A stretch of DNA of 12,271 bases from Anaerobacillus sp. (GTDB lineage: Bacteria; Bacillota; Bacilli; Bacillales; Anaerobacillaceae): contig SKSA01000114.1 of assembly GCA_007118195.1 (NCBI GenBank), positions 1 through 12,271 on the forward strand, read 5' to 3'. A program made the position numbers and the translations under genes. The notes under the pieces were generated by a model that saw only the letters and a program-made list of their open reading frames with translations, was not told where the DNA came from and did no database searches. This document shows, piece after piece, positions 6,201 through 12,271 of the stretch (its first letter is position 1; every line of letters begins with the position of its first letter).

Positions 6201-8521
6201 TTCGTACCACCGCTCTCTTTTGTCTTCCAGATCAATTCAGGTGTTAGTGGTAGTTGATTAAGATCGACTTCAGCGGCAACTGAAAGACTGTTTGCTAATG
6301 CTGCTGGCATCCCTATTAAGCCGTGTTCACCAATACCTCGTGCACCATATGGACCGTCAACATGTGTTGTTTCATTAAAATGAATCATGTATTGTGGGTG
6401 CTCTCCGTAACGCATCGGTACGTAAGTTCTCAAACGTGGATTTAATACCCTTCCCTCGTCATCAAAAACATATGTTTCACGACCCGCAAAGCTTAATCCC
6501 ATGCTCATTGCACCCATGACTTGACCAAGAGCAGCTTTTTGATTTAATACTTTCCCGATGTCAATCACGGAATATGCTTTAATAATTTTATACGTGTAAT
6601 CTTGCGTATTAAATTCAACTTCGACCCCTTGCGCGCCAACCGTCCATTCAGGACCTGGCTTACCGACTCCAGTTTCATGGTCAAGATGCGTTAAATGTCT
6701 TAACATATAATTTCCTGTACCAATTACTTGGCCACCAATAGAATATCCGTTTGGATATTTATAGCCATAGCATATATCTTTAATATATAAATAAGTTGTC
6801 GGTTCATCTTTAACAAACACTTTACCGTATCCTACCTCTAAATCATCTGGTGAACAAATTAACACTCGCGAAGCAATATCTTTTAACTGACTCATCGCAT
6901 CATCTGCCGCTTTTAAAAGGGCTCTTCCAGCTAGTAGTGTTCCTCGACTAGCTACTGTTTTCCAATGTTCAGGTGTTGTTTCAGTATCGACGTCCATTTT
7001 TACGTGAATCTGATGAATATCCATTTTCATTTTTTCTGCAAGTAACTGCGCTAATATCGTTTTCGTTCCAGTTCCAATTTCGACAATTCCACTAATGATA
7101 TTTACAGTTCCATCTATATTAAAAAGAAGATTTACCCCAGAGCTAGCTTCTGTATCAATCGTTGATGTTTTCCAGATACAACTTATTCCTTTAGCACGAA
7201 CGAGATGATCACTTACTTGAATCCGTTGTCCTTCATTCCAATTCATTAATTGCTTTAATCGTTGAATACAATCTGGTAAGCTGCCAACTGTACTATTATT
7301 TAAAAGCATTTGTGTTGGTGTGGTCTGCCCAGGAAGAATCGCATTTATTTCTCTCAGTTGCATTGGATCGATATCAATTTTTTTTGCTAGCATATCCATC
7401 GTTCGCTCAAAAGCAAATAAAACTTCAGAGTGACTAAACCCTCTAAATGCTGTCGCATATGGATGGTTCGTATAAACACACAGCGAGTCACACGTTATAT
7501 TTTCAATAAAATAGGGTCCTGTACAAGTGACAGCTGCTGCCCTGCCAATTGTCGCGCCCTTATCTGAATAAGCACCACTATCAAATAAATAGAGGATTTC
7601 AGCCGCTTTTAACCTCCCATCTTTCGTACAGCCCAATTTAATCGTTGCATCTAAACCAATATGTACCGGTGAGGAAATCATATCTTCTTCACGTGTATTC
7701 ATGATCTTTACTGTTCTACCGCCAACTGCTTGCGTTGCCATGTAGGCAATTAATTCTAATTGAACAGCTACTTTCCCACCATATCCTCCACCTACTACCG
7801 GTGTACGAACAACGACTTTCCCTGGCTCAAGTCCAAAATAATCATTCATTAGTTTCTTAATCATATATGGAGATTGGGTTGCAGAGGAAAATACGAGTTT
7901 TCCATCACGGTTAATTTCAGCTGTAACACAGCGTGTTTCCATGGCCGTATGATCTGAAGGCGAAAATGAAAAACTTGCCTCAACCGACACTTCACTTTCT
8001 GACCAACCTTTCACCATATCTCCTTTTCGAATTTTAGTCCGATCAGCAATATTTGTATTAGGTTCTGGATAAACGTGCTGAATTTTTTCGTAAAAAATTA
8101 AATTCTCATGAACTAAAGGTGCGCCTGATGTAATCGCTTCTCTTGGTGAATTTACAACTGGTAACGCCTCGTATGTAATTTGTATCAATTCAGCAGCACG
8201 TTTTGCTATTGTTTCATTATCAGCAACGACAACAGCCACCGGCTCACCGTAATAACGAACTTTGTCAAAAGCTAATGGGGGTCGATCCTTGATCTCTTCA
8301 CCTGTAAGAGGAAATGATTGACCGAGAACGATTGCTCTAATACCTTGAACAGTCCAAGCGGCCGTTGTATCAATGGACTTAATTTTTGCATGAGCATATG
8401 AACTAACTACAAGCCTGCCATGTAGTACTTCTGCTTTGCTAAAATCGCCAGCATATTTAGCGGTACCTGTAACTTTTTCTAGCGCTTCTTTTCGATAAAT
8501 ACTCTTTCCGATACTCATCAT
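6197..8521 (-). CDS. pucD: Molybdenum hydroxylase molybdopterin-binding large subunit (xanthine dehydrogenase type)
   Basis: 774 residues. The N-terminal part (KEALEKVTGTAKYAGDF) is the usual start of the aldehyde oxidase/xanthine dehydrogenase a/b hammerhead domain. Cofactor-binding motifs follow in order: TAMETRCVTAE (192-202), ATQSPY (214-219), VGGGYGGK (243-250) and AFRGF (358-362). GARGIGEHGLIGMPAAL starts at about 726 and holds Glu732 at the place of the catalytic base. The GEHG version of this last motif, instead of GEPP, fits my recollection of PucD-like proteins. It would hydroxylate an N-heterocycle such as hypoxanthine or xanthine. First gene of the minus operon: AAGGGG lies four to seven bases from two adjacent ATG codons (8521 and 8518), so the start is uncertain by one residue. 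Substrate is inferred, not proven. Confidence 0.92.
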   Translation of the reverse strand: MMSIGKSIYRKEALEKVTGTAKYAGDFSKAEVLHGRLVVSSYAHAKIKSIDTTAAWTVQGIRAIVLGQSFPLTGEEIKDRPPLAFDKVRYYGEPVAVVVADNETIAKRAAELIQITYEALPVVNSPREAITSGAPLVHENLIFYEKIQHVYPEPNTNIADRTKIRKGDMVKGWSESEVSVEASFSFSPSDHTAMETRCVTAEINRDGKLVFSSATQSPYMIKKLMNDYFGLEPGKVVVRTPVVGGGYGGKVAVQLELIAYMATQAVGGRTVKIMNTREEDMISSPVHIGLDATIKLGCTKDGRLKAAEILYLFDSGAYSDKGATIGRAAAVTCTGPYFIENITCDSLCVYTNHPYATAFRGFSHSEVLFAFERTMDMLAKKIDIDPMQLREINAILPGQTTPTQMLLNNSTVGSLPDCIQRLKQLMNWNEGQRIQVSDHLVRAKGISCIWKTSTIDTEASSGVNLLFNIDGTVNIISGIVEIGTGTKTILAQLLAEKMKMDIHQIHVKMDVDTETTPEHWKTVASRGTLLAGRALLKAADDAMSQLKDIASRVLICSPDDLEVGYGKVFVKDEPTTYLYIKDICYGYKYPNGYSIGGQVIGTGNYMLRHLTHLDHETGVGKPGPEWTVGAQGVEVEFNTQDYTYKIIKAYSVIDIGKVLNQKAALGQVMGAMSMGLSFAGRETYVFDDEGRVLNPRLRTYVPMRYGEHPQYMIHFNETTHVDGPYGARGIGEHGLIGMPAALANSLSVAAEVDLNQLPLTPELIWKTKESGGTK

Positions 8522-8623
8522 ATTTCCCCTTTTTTACATAATTAACCTATTCATTAAGTTGCATTAACAACCGGAAGTCTATACGTCTAATTGAAATTCA
8601 ACCCCATTAAAAAATTCATTACT

Positions 8624-8748
8624 ATCTTAATGAATTTCATAATTCAATATTATCGCCATTAGTATCTATATGTAGTTGCGTTAAATCGCTCGCAACTACA
8701 TATAGTTTGATATGGCTCAATTTAGGTAATTATGAAATTCACTCATCT
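8624..8748 (-). repeat. MITE-like palindromic element, copy 2, with ATCT flanks
   Basis: The 117-bp core (8628-8744) is the inverse of copy 1 at 3699-3816. Its central hairpin is better kept than in copy 1: TATATGTAGTTGCG (8667-8680) pairs perfectly with 8691-8704 around a 10-base loop, and the C8666-G8705 pair extends the stem to 15 bp. The terminal 14-bp inverted repeat is intact. ATCT flanks both ends (8624-8627 and 8745-8748) in the same plus-strand orientation as at copy 1, although the element itself is reversed, so ATCT is not simply part of the element. It sits between two divergent operons, 106 bases from the start of one and 84 from the start of the other. Confidence 0.8.
8707..8736 (+). 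promoter_or_regulatory. Possible outward-facing promoter in element copy 2
   Basis: TTGATA (8707-8712), an 18-base spacer and TATGAA (8731-8736) point towards the XdhC-type gene and would start RNA about 85 bases before its ATG. Both hexamers are identical in copy 1, where they point the opposite way, out of the bracketed module. It would give the plus-strand operon a promoter supplied by the element. The -10 is weak. Confidence 0.25.
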
Positions 8749-8828
8749 GAGATAAATTTTTTGTAATATTTTAAGTTATTGACAATACGTTTTAGTAGCA
8801 CCATGTATAAACTTAGGAGGTTTTACAA

Positions 8829-9845
8829 ATGAAAGACATTCACTCGATCTTAAATGCGATAACTAATACAACACAAGCTAAAGTATTAACAACAATTATC
8901 AATGTTGAAGGCTCCGCCTACCGTAAAGAAGGAACAGCTATGCTTTTTTTCGGAGATGACAGTGAATTAGGACTTTTAAGTGGTGGGTGTTTGGAAAACG
9001 ACCTAAAAGAAAGAGCAAAACAATTAATGGTTAAAAAGTCTTCATATATCACTAAATATGACATGATGTCGATCGACGAACTTAGTTGGGGGCAACAAAG
9101 TGGATGTAATGGTAAGATTACAATCTTACTAGAATATGTAAATGAACAATTGCAAATCCATTTAAAGGAAGTCGAGAGGTTTTTAAAAAAAGGGTTAACT
9201 GTTCTACACGTAAAAAAAATTTCGGAACAGGACGCTGTTTCGGAATACTTTACTATGGCGGAAGAAAAACACATATTCGGTACTAGTAATAATGCAAATA
9301 AATTACCATTGAATAAATGGCTATCAGAACAAAAAAATAAACTTGTAAATTTAGATGATTCGTCTGAGAAATATTTTATTCAAGTTTTCAAACCGAAACC
9401 ACGCCTCGTTATTTTGGGCGCGGGTCCAGATGTTCGACCATTAGTCTACTTCGCAGCAAAAGTAGGCTATTCAGTTATTATTAACGATTGGCGACCCGCA
9501 TATTGTAATAATGAATTCTTTCCCGATGCTGATCAACTAATTATTGATTTCCCTAAAGAATTTATTAATAAATTCACCTTTTCTAGTACCGATTCCGTTG
9601 TCATTATGACTCACAATTTTCATAAAGATAAAGAAATTTTAGAGATGATCTTGCAACGAAAATTACAATATGTTGGTATTTTAGGCCCTAGTAAAAGAAC
9701 CGCACTATTATGTACTAATCACGAAATTCCGGAATCGCTCCATTCTCCAATCGGAATCGAAATCGGGGCTGAAGGTCCTGAAGAAATTGCCATAAGCATT
9801 GTTGCCGAAATCATTAAAACAGAACGTAATCAAGGTCCTTTATGA
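8829..9845 (+). CDS. pucA: XdhC/CoxI-family molybdenum cofactor maturation protein
   Basis: 338 residues, with an AGGAGG ribosome binding site. The N-terminal XdhC/CoxI domain shows VEGSAYRKEGTAML (26-39), SGGCLEND (51-58) and WGQQSGCNG (87-95). The C-terminal Rossmann-like XdhC domain shows VILGAGPDVRPL (194-205), NDWRPAY (219-225), VIMTHNFHKD (258-267) and YVGILGPSKR (281-290). The end (GIEIGAEGPEEIAISI) is also typical. This family binds the molybdenum cofactor and delivers it, with the terminal sulfur, to xanthine-dehydrogenase-type enzymes; it is not a subunit. It is the first gene of a two-gene plus-strand operon, its stop overlapping the next start. The pucA symbol follows Bacillus usage; xdhC would be equally fair. 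Confidence 0.92.
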   Translation: MKDIHSILNAITNTTQAKVLTTIINVEGSAYRKEGTAMLFFGDDSELGLLSGGCLENDLKERAKQLMVKKSSYITKYDMMSIDELSWGQQSGCNGKITILLEYVNEQLQIHLKEVERFLKKGLTVLHVKKISEQDAVSEYFTMAEEKHIFGTSNNANKLPLNKWLSEQKNKLVNLDDSSEKYFIQVFKPKPRLVILGAGPDVRPLVYFAAKVGYSVIINDWRPAYCNNEFFPDADQLIIDFPKEFINKFTFSSTDSVVIMTHNFHKDKEILEMILQRKLQYVGILGPSKRTALLCTNHEIPESLHSPIGIEIGAEGPEEIAISIVAEIIKTERNQGPL

Positions 9846-10453
9846 TTTATGGGATTTATCTCGCAGCTGGAAATAGCAGTCGTATGGGGGGGCCGAAGCT
9901 CTCCCTGCCATTAGGAAATCAATGTTTAGGAAACTATGGATTAAATGCCGCCCTTAAATCTACTTTAGATCGAGTGATTGTCGTATCTAAAGAAGGTGAT
10001 CCACTTAACTGGATCTCTTCTCATAGCAAAAAACAGCATAAGTTCGTTCATACAGTTTGTAAAACAGCTTCTTTAGGGCAATCGGAATCGTTAAAACATG
10101 GATTAAAATTGGCGCAAACGTTCAATATTGACGCGATTGTCGTCATGTTAGCTGACCAACCATTAATAACAAAAGAAATCGTTAACGAACTCATATTACG
10201 TTTCAGAAAAAGTAGCCACAATTATATAGCCGCCTCTAGTGCTAGAATAGTAAAACCACCTGCTTTATTTAACTCGACACTTTTTCCCGCACTTCTACAA
10301 TTAAAAGGTGATTATGGCGCTCGTCATCTACTACGGACAGTTCCAGGTCTCGTCATAGAATATCAAAATAACGAAAACTTTCTAGATATAGATACGCCAG
10401 CAGATTATGAATATGTAAAGAACTACCTTAAAACAATGAAATACAACGATTAG
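9842..10453 (+). CDS. pucB: MobA/MocA-like molybdenum cofactor nucleotidyltransferase
   Basis: 203 residues. The nucleotide-binding start is LAAGNSSRMGGPK (7-19), the signature of the NTP_transferase_3 / MobA-like group. LADQP (103-107) carries the metal-binding Asp. PPALFN (139-144), GDYGAR (156-161) and DIDTPADYEYV (182-192) are the closing motifs of the MocA and PucB branch. Members join CTP or GTP to molybdopterin to make the dinucleotide cofactor used by three-subunit hydroxylases. The start overlaps the stop of the XdhC-type gene by four bases (ATGA), so translation is coupled. A strong terminator follows 30 bases after the stop. CTP preference is likely from the enzyme class served but cannot be read from the sequence. 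Confidence 0.9.
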   Translation: MIYGIYLAAGNSSRMGGPKLSLPLGNQCLGNYGLNAALKSTLDRVIVVSKEGDPLNWISSHSKKQHKFVHTVCKTASLGQSESLKHGLKLAQTFNIDAIVVMLADQPLITKEIVNELILRFRKSSHNYIAASSARIVKPPALFNSTLFPALLQLKGDYGARHLLRTVPGLVIEYQNNENFLDIDTPADYEYVKNYLKTMKYND

Positions 10454-10482
10454 AAATGCGCATAATATTTCTATTATTAGCC

Positions 10483-10522
10483 AATCTATAGACAGTTAAT
10501 ATTCTGTTTATAGATTTTTTTT
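10483..10522 (+). terminator. Rho-independent terminator of the cofactor-maturation operon
   Basis: AATCTATAGACAG (10483-10495) pairs over 13 positions, with one G-U, to CTGTTTATAGATT (10504-10516) around an eight-base loop. The T-run to 10522 follows directly. It separates the molybdenum operon from the YIEGIA pair. Confidence 0.92.
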
Positions 10523-10556
10523 GAATATTAGCCTATTAATTTTAAGGGGTTATTCG

Positions 10557-11495
10557 ATGGAAAATAATAACGACGTTATCTCACCTGAATTTTTATTGTT
10601 AATCATTACTGCCACCGTTGTTGGAACGATTGTCCGATCACTCTCGATCAAGCAAGATTACCGACAATACCCTAACTACCCTAATGGAACGTTAATACAT
10701 CTTGTAACTGGAGCGATCGCTTCTGCTTTAGGCGCTTTTATTATCCCTACATTAATGACGAAAAACTTTACAGCGGTCACCTTTTTAACTTTAGCATTGC
10801 AACAGTTTCGAGAAGTAAGAAAAGTAGAACGTGAAAGTCTGATGGATCTTGAGAAAAATGAATTTACGAAAAGGGGAAACACTTACATAGATGGTATTTC
10901 CAAAACGTTCGAATCACGTAATTACATTTCATTACTTGTATCCTTTGCCACTGCGTTAACGATGCAATTATTAAATGTCTATGAAATATTAACTGATTAT
11001 ACTTTTATTACCATCATTGTTTCTGCAGCGGTTGGATTTATCGTATATTTTCTCCTGAAAAACTTTACAAAAGGGAGAAAAGTAAAAGATATTGCTACCG
11101 TTAGAGAAGGAAAAATAGAAATTAAAGGCTCTGAACTTCATGTTGAAGGTATCTTCGTGACAAATTTAATTGGACTTAAAATTGGACAACGCCTATTTGA
11201 AGAAGAAGGTCTTGCCGCAATCATTGAGCCAAACGAAATTCATTACCGGATTACGCTTGAACATTTCGGTCAGCGGCAAGCGATGCTATTTGAATCGACT
11301 CGCGTCTTAGGCTTAAAACGATACAATTATACGTTTCAAAATTTAAGAGACGGACGTATCGTCATCGCCTTTATTCCTATCATAAAAGACTTTGACTTAT
11401 TTAAAGAATGTTTACTGAATGCGCCTTTAATTGAAAGTGTTAAAAAATCACCTAGATTAATGGGGGGCACGGTGAAAGCGGGAGGTCAGCAGTAA
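10557..11495 (+). CDS. YIEGIA-family membrane protein
   Basis: 312 residues from the ATG at 10557, chosen because AAGGGG lies seven bases upstream; the in-frame TTG at 10521 falls in the terminator T-run. Hydrophobic segments lie at about 10-28, 45-63, 70-82 (weak), 123-141 and 149-168. The name-giving motif is present as YIDGIS (110-115) after a charged stretch with QQFREVRKVERESLMDLE. The C-terminal half is soluble and begins about 172. The family is found in endospore formers. I know no biochemical activity for it, and a role in the spore or cell envelope is inference. The next gene starts at its stop codon (TAATG), and that gene encodes the small protein usually paired with it. Confidence 0.88.
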   Translation: MENNNDVISPEFLLLIITATVVGTIVRSLSIKQDYRQYPNYPNGTLIHLVTGAIASALGAFIIPTLMTKNFTAVTFLTLALQQFREVRKVERESLMDLEKNEFTKRGNTYIDGISKTFESRNYISLLVSFATALTMQLLNVYEILTDYTFITIIVSAAVGFIVYFLLKNFTKGRKVKDIATVREGKIEIKGSELHVEGIFVTNLIGLKIGQRLFEEEGLAAIIEPNEIHYRITLEHFGQRQAMLFESTRVLGLKRYNYTFQNLRDGRIVIAFIPIIKDFDLFKECLLNAPLIESVKKSPRLMGGTVKAGGQQ

Positions 11496-11683
11496 TGGGT
11501 GCAGAAGTTTCAATTTTAGCTTTAGTTACTACCGACAAAAGTCGTTATTTAGGTGGTGATCCACTTGCCTTTTTAGTCAAAGATGAAGAAGAAATGGAGC
11601 AACTAACATTTAGCTTAGCGAGAGCGTTAATGGCTGATGTTGTTCAATTAAGAACAGGAGAATGTTTAGTCATCAAAAGATAG
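11495..11683 (+). CDS. Small partner of the YIEGIA protein (capping complex subunit family)
   Basis: 62 residues, starting at TAATG, so the ATG shares a base with the stop of the membrane protein gene, and GGAGG lies about nine bases before it. The protein is soluble, without signal or membrane segment: MGAEVSILALVTTDKSRYLG, then a short acidic stretch, then LARALMADVVQLRTGECLVIKR. I recognise it as the small protein that accompanies YIEGIA proteins, called capping complex subunit for YIEGIA in automatic annotation. The tight coupling suggests fixed stoichiometry with the membrane protein. Its molecular role is unknown. No terminator follows before the catalase remnant, which begins 18 bases after the stop. 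Confidence 0.85.
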   Translation: MGAEVSILALVTTDKSRYLGGDPLAFLVKDEEEMEQLTFSLARALMADVVQLRTGECLVIKR

Positions 11684-11701
11684 AAAGTGAGGGTTTAATG
11701 A

Positions 11702-12151
11702 ATGAATAACGATTAACAAAACAATCCAGCAAATCTTGAAAATGCAAAAGATCAGCAATTGGAAACGTTCCGGGTTGATCATAACAACACAAAACTAACA
11801 ACGAATCAAGGCGTTCATGTGAATGACACCGATAATTCCTTGAAAGCAGGTGATCGCGGGCCCACTTTGATGGAGGACTTTCATTTCCGGGAGAAGATGA
11901 CCCATTTTGACCACGAGCGTATCCCTGAGCGTGTTGTTCACGCTCGAGGATTCGGTGCCCACGGTTACTTTCAAGTATACGAACCAATGACGGAGTTTAC
12001 AAAAGCGAAATTTTTACAAGACCCTTCAGTAAAAACCCCCGTTTTTGTTCGTTTTTCTACAGTTGTCGGTTCACGTGGCTCTGCTGATACTGTCCGAGAT
12101 GTTCGCGGCTTTGCAACAAAATCAAGATGGGAAGATGAGTGGCTAAGATAG
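11702..12151 (+). pseudogene. katE: Broken 5' remnant of a clade-2-type (large) catalase gene
   Basis: The frame from ATG 11702 reads MNND, a TAA stop (11714-11716), then [20 protein letters not shown] and onward without a break. The fifth codon has turned into a stop, one base away from CAA or AAA. The rest is a well-kept catalase N-terminus: [39 protein letters not shown] with the catalytic His, [20 protein letters not shown] and DVRGFATK. After FATK, about residue 140, the expected FYTEEGNYDLVGNN is replaced by SRWEDEWLR and a stop. The active-site Asn, the haem-ligand Tyr and the whole C-terminal domain are lacking, so no catalase can be made. GTGAGG stands upstream, close to a decoy ATG (11698) that stops after three codons. 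Clade 2 is judged from the [20 protein letters not shown] wording. Confidence 0.85.
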
Positions 12152-12200
12152 GCGGATTTTAGAGTTTCCCTCGCGAAACTCTGCCCGCATAACGTACAAA
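12122..12200. other. Unrelated sequence joined to the catalase remnant, with a hairpin
   Basis: Catalase similarity stops at about 12121. The next 80 bases have no coding sense in any frame that I can recognise. They contain AGAGTTTC (12161-12168) facing GAAACTCT (12175-12182), with GCGG and CCGC beyond it as a partial extension. This may be the end of a mobile or repeated element that removed the rest of the gene. No element family is recognised. Confidence 0.4.
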
Positions 12201-12253
12201 AAGGGGGCTGTCCCATAAGTGTCACTTGCTTTGGGACAACCTCCTTTTTATTT
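12198..12253. terminator. Strong hairpin with T-run, terminator or insertion-sequence end
   Basis: GGGGGCTGTCCCA (12203-12215) pairs with TGGGACAACCTCC (12232-12244) in a 13-position stem with one mismatch and one G-U. AAAAA precedes it and TTTTTATTT follows, so it could end transcripts in both directions. The loop contains AAGTGTCACTT. GGGCTGTCCCA at a border is a pattern I associate with ends of some Bacillus and Staphylococcus insertion sequences; no transposase lies inside the window. Confidence 0.6.
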
Positions 12254-12271
12254 AAAAAATCCTCATTTCAA

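Larger units (their letters stand above)
8522..8828. promoter_or_regulatory. Divergent promoter region with an inserted palindromic element
   Basis: 307 bases separate the start of the large-subunit operon (minus) from the XdhC-type gene (plus). It must hold both promoters. Two weak matches to the Bacillus PucR-box pattern as I recall it (WWWCNTTGGTTAA) lie on the minus strand at 8542-8554 and 8564-8576, ten of thirteen positions each. A TTGACA at 8779-8784 lacks a well-spaced -10 (TATAAA at 8806 is 21 bases off and too close to the ribosome binding site). Element copy 2 fills 8628-8744, and inside it TTGATA/TATGAA faces the plus-strand genes. I cannot place either start of transcription with confidence. 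Confidence 0.45.

Noticed and set aside
3695..8748. CRISPR or integron-like array from the repeated palindromes
   Set aside because: Only two copies, 4.8 kb apart and inverted, with ordinary genes between; no spacers, cas genes or integrase.
8779..8811. TTGACA with TATAAA as promoter of the XdhC-type gene
   Set aside because: The spacing is 21 bases and transcription would start within the ribosome binding site.
11673..12225. Minus-strand frames opposite the catalase remnant
   Set aside because: The plus strand carries clear catalase sequence; these frames are its complements and match nothing.

Overview
The window looks like chromosomal DNA of a low-GC, Gram-positive, spore-forming Bacillaceae bacterium. 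The support is its AT-rich composition, strong AGGAGG-type ribosome binding sites, a YIEGIA-family membrane protein with its small partner (a pair known from endospore formers), a clade-2-type catalase remnant, and a purine-type molybdenum hydroxylase gene set resembling the Bacillus puc genes. All calls come from reading the sequence; no database search was run.

Layout. (1) 1-2000, minus strand: a small protein with an Arg-rich middle and a Pro/Tyr-rich tail (4-384), a degenerate ParA/MinD-like NTPase-fold protein (688-1479) and an unrecognised 128-residue protein (1607-1993), each with its own terminator or intergenic gap. (2) 2000-3561: a gap with repeated GGGCGATT motifs and a long hairpin, then a membrane-anchored PAS-GGDEF diguanylate cyclase gene (2354-3561, minus) broken by a one-base frameshift in an A5 tract. 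(3) 3699-8744: two near-identical 118-bp palindromic, MITE-like elements in opposite orientation, each flanked by ATCT on both sides. They bracket a minus-strand operon of a molybdopterin hydroxylase large subunit, FAD subunit, [2Fe-2S] subunit and a BASS-family transporter, which ends at a perfect 12-bp hairpin terminator. (4) 8829-10522, plus strand: a divergent two-gene operon for the XdhC-type maturation factor and the MobA/MocA-like nucleotidyltransferase, ended by a strong terminator. (5) 10557-11683: the YIEGIA-family membrane protein and its 62-residue partner, translationally coupled. (6) 11702-12271: a doubly broken catalase remnant, followed by unrelated sequence holding two hairpins, the second resembling ends seen in insertion sequences.

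How the genes work together: the large, FAD and [2Fe-2S] subunits would form a three-subunit xanthine-dehydrogenase-like enzyme. The two divergent genes would make and insert its sulfurated (probably dinucleotide) molybdenum cofactor. The transporter may import the substrate or export the product. This resembles the Bacillus purine catabolism set (pucABCDE), here split into two divergent transcripts with one mobile-looking palindrome in the shared intergenic region and its twin at the far end of the structural operon. That bracketed arrangement is the most unusual thing in the window. The exact substrate is not proven.
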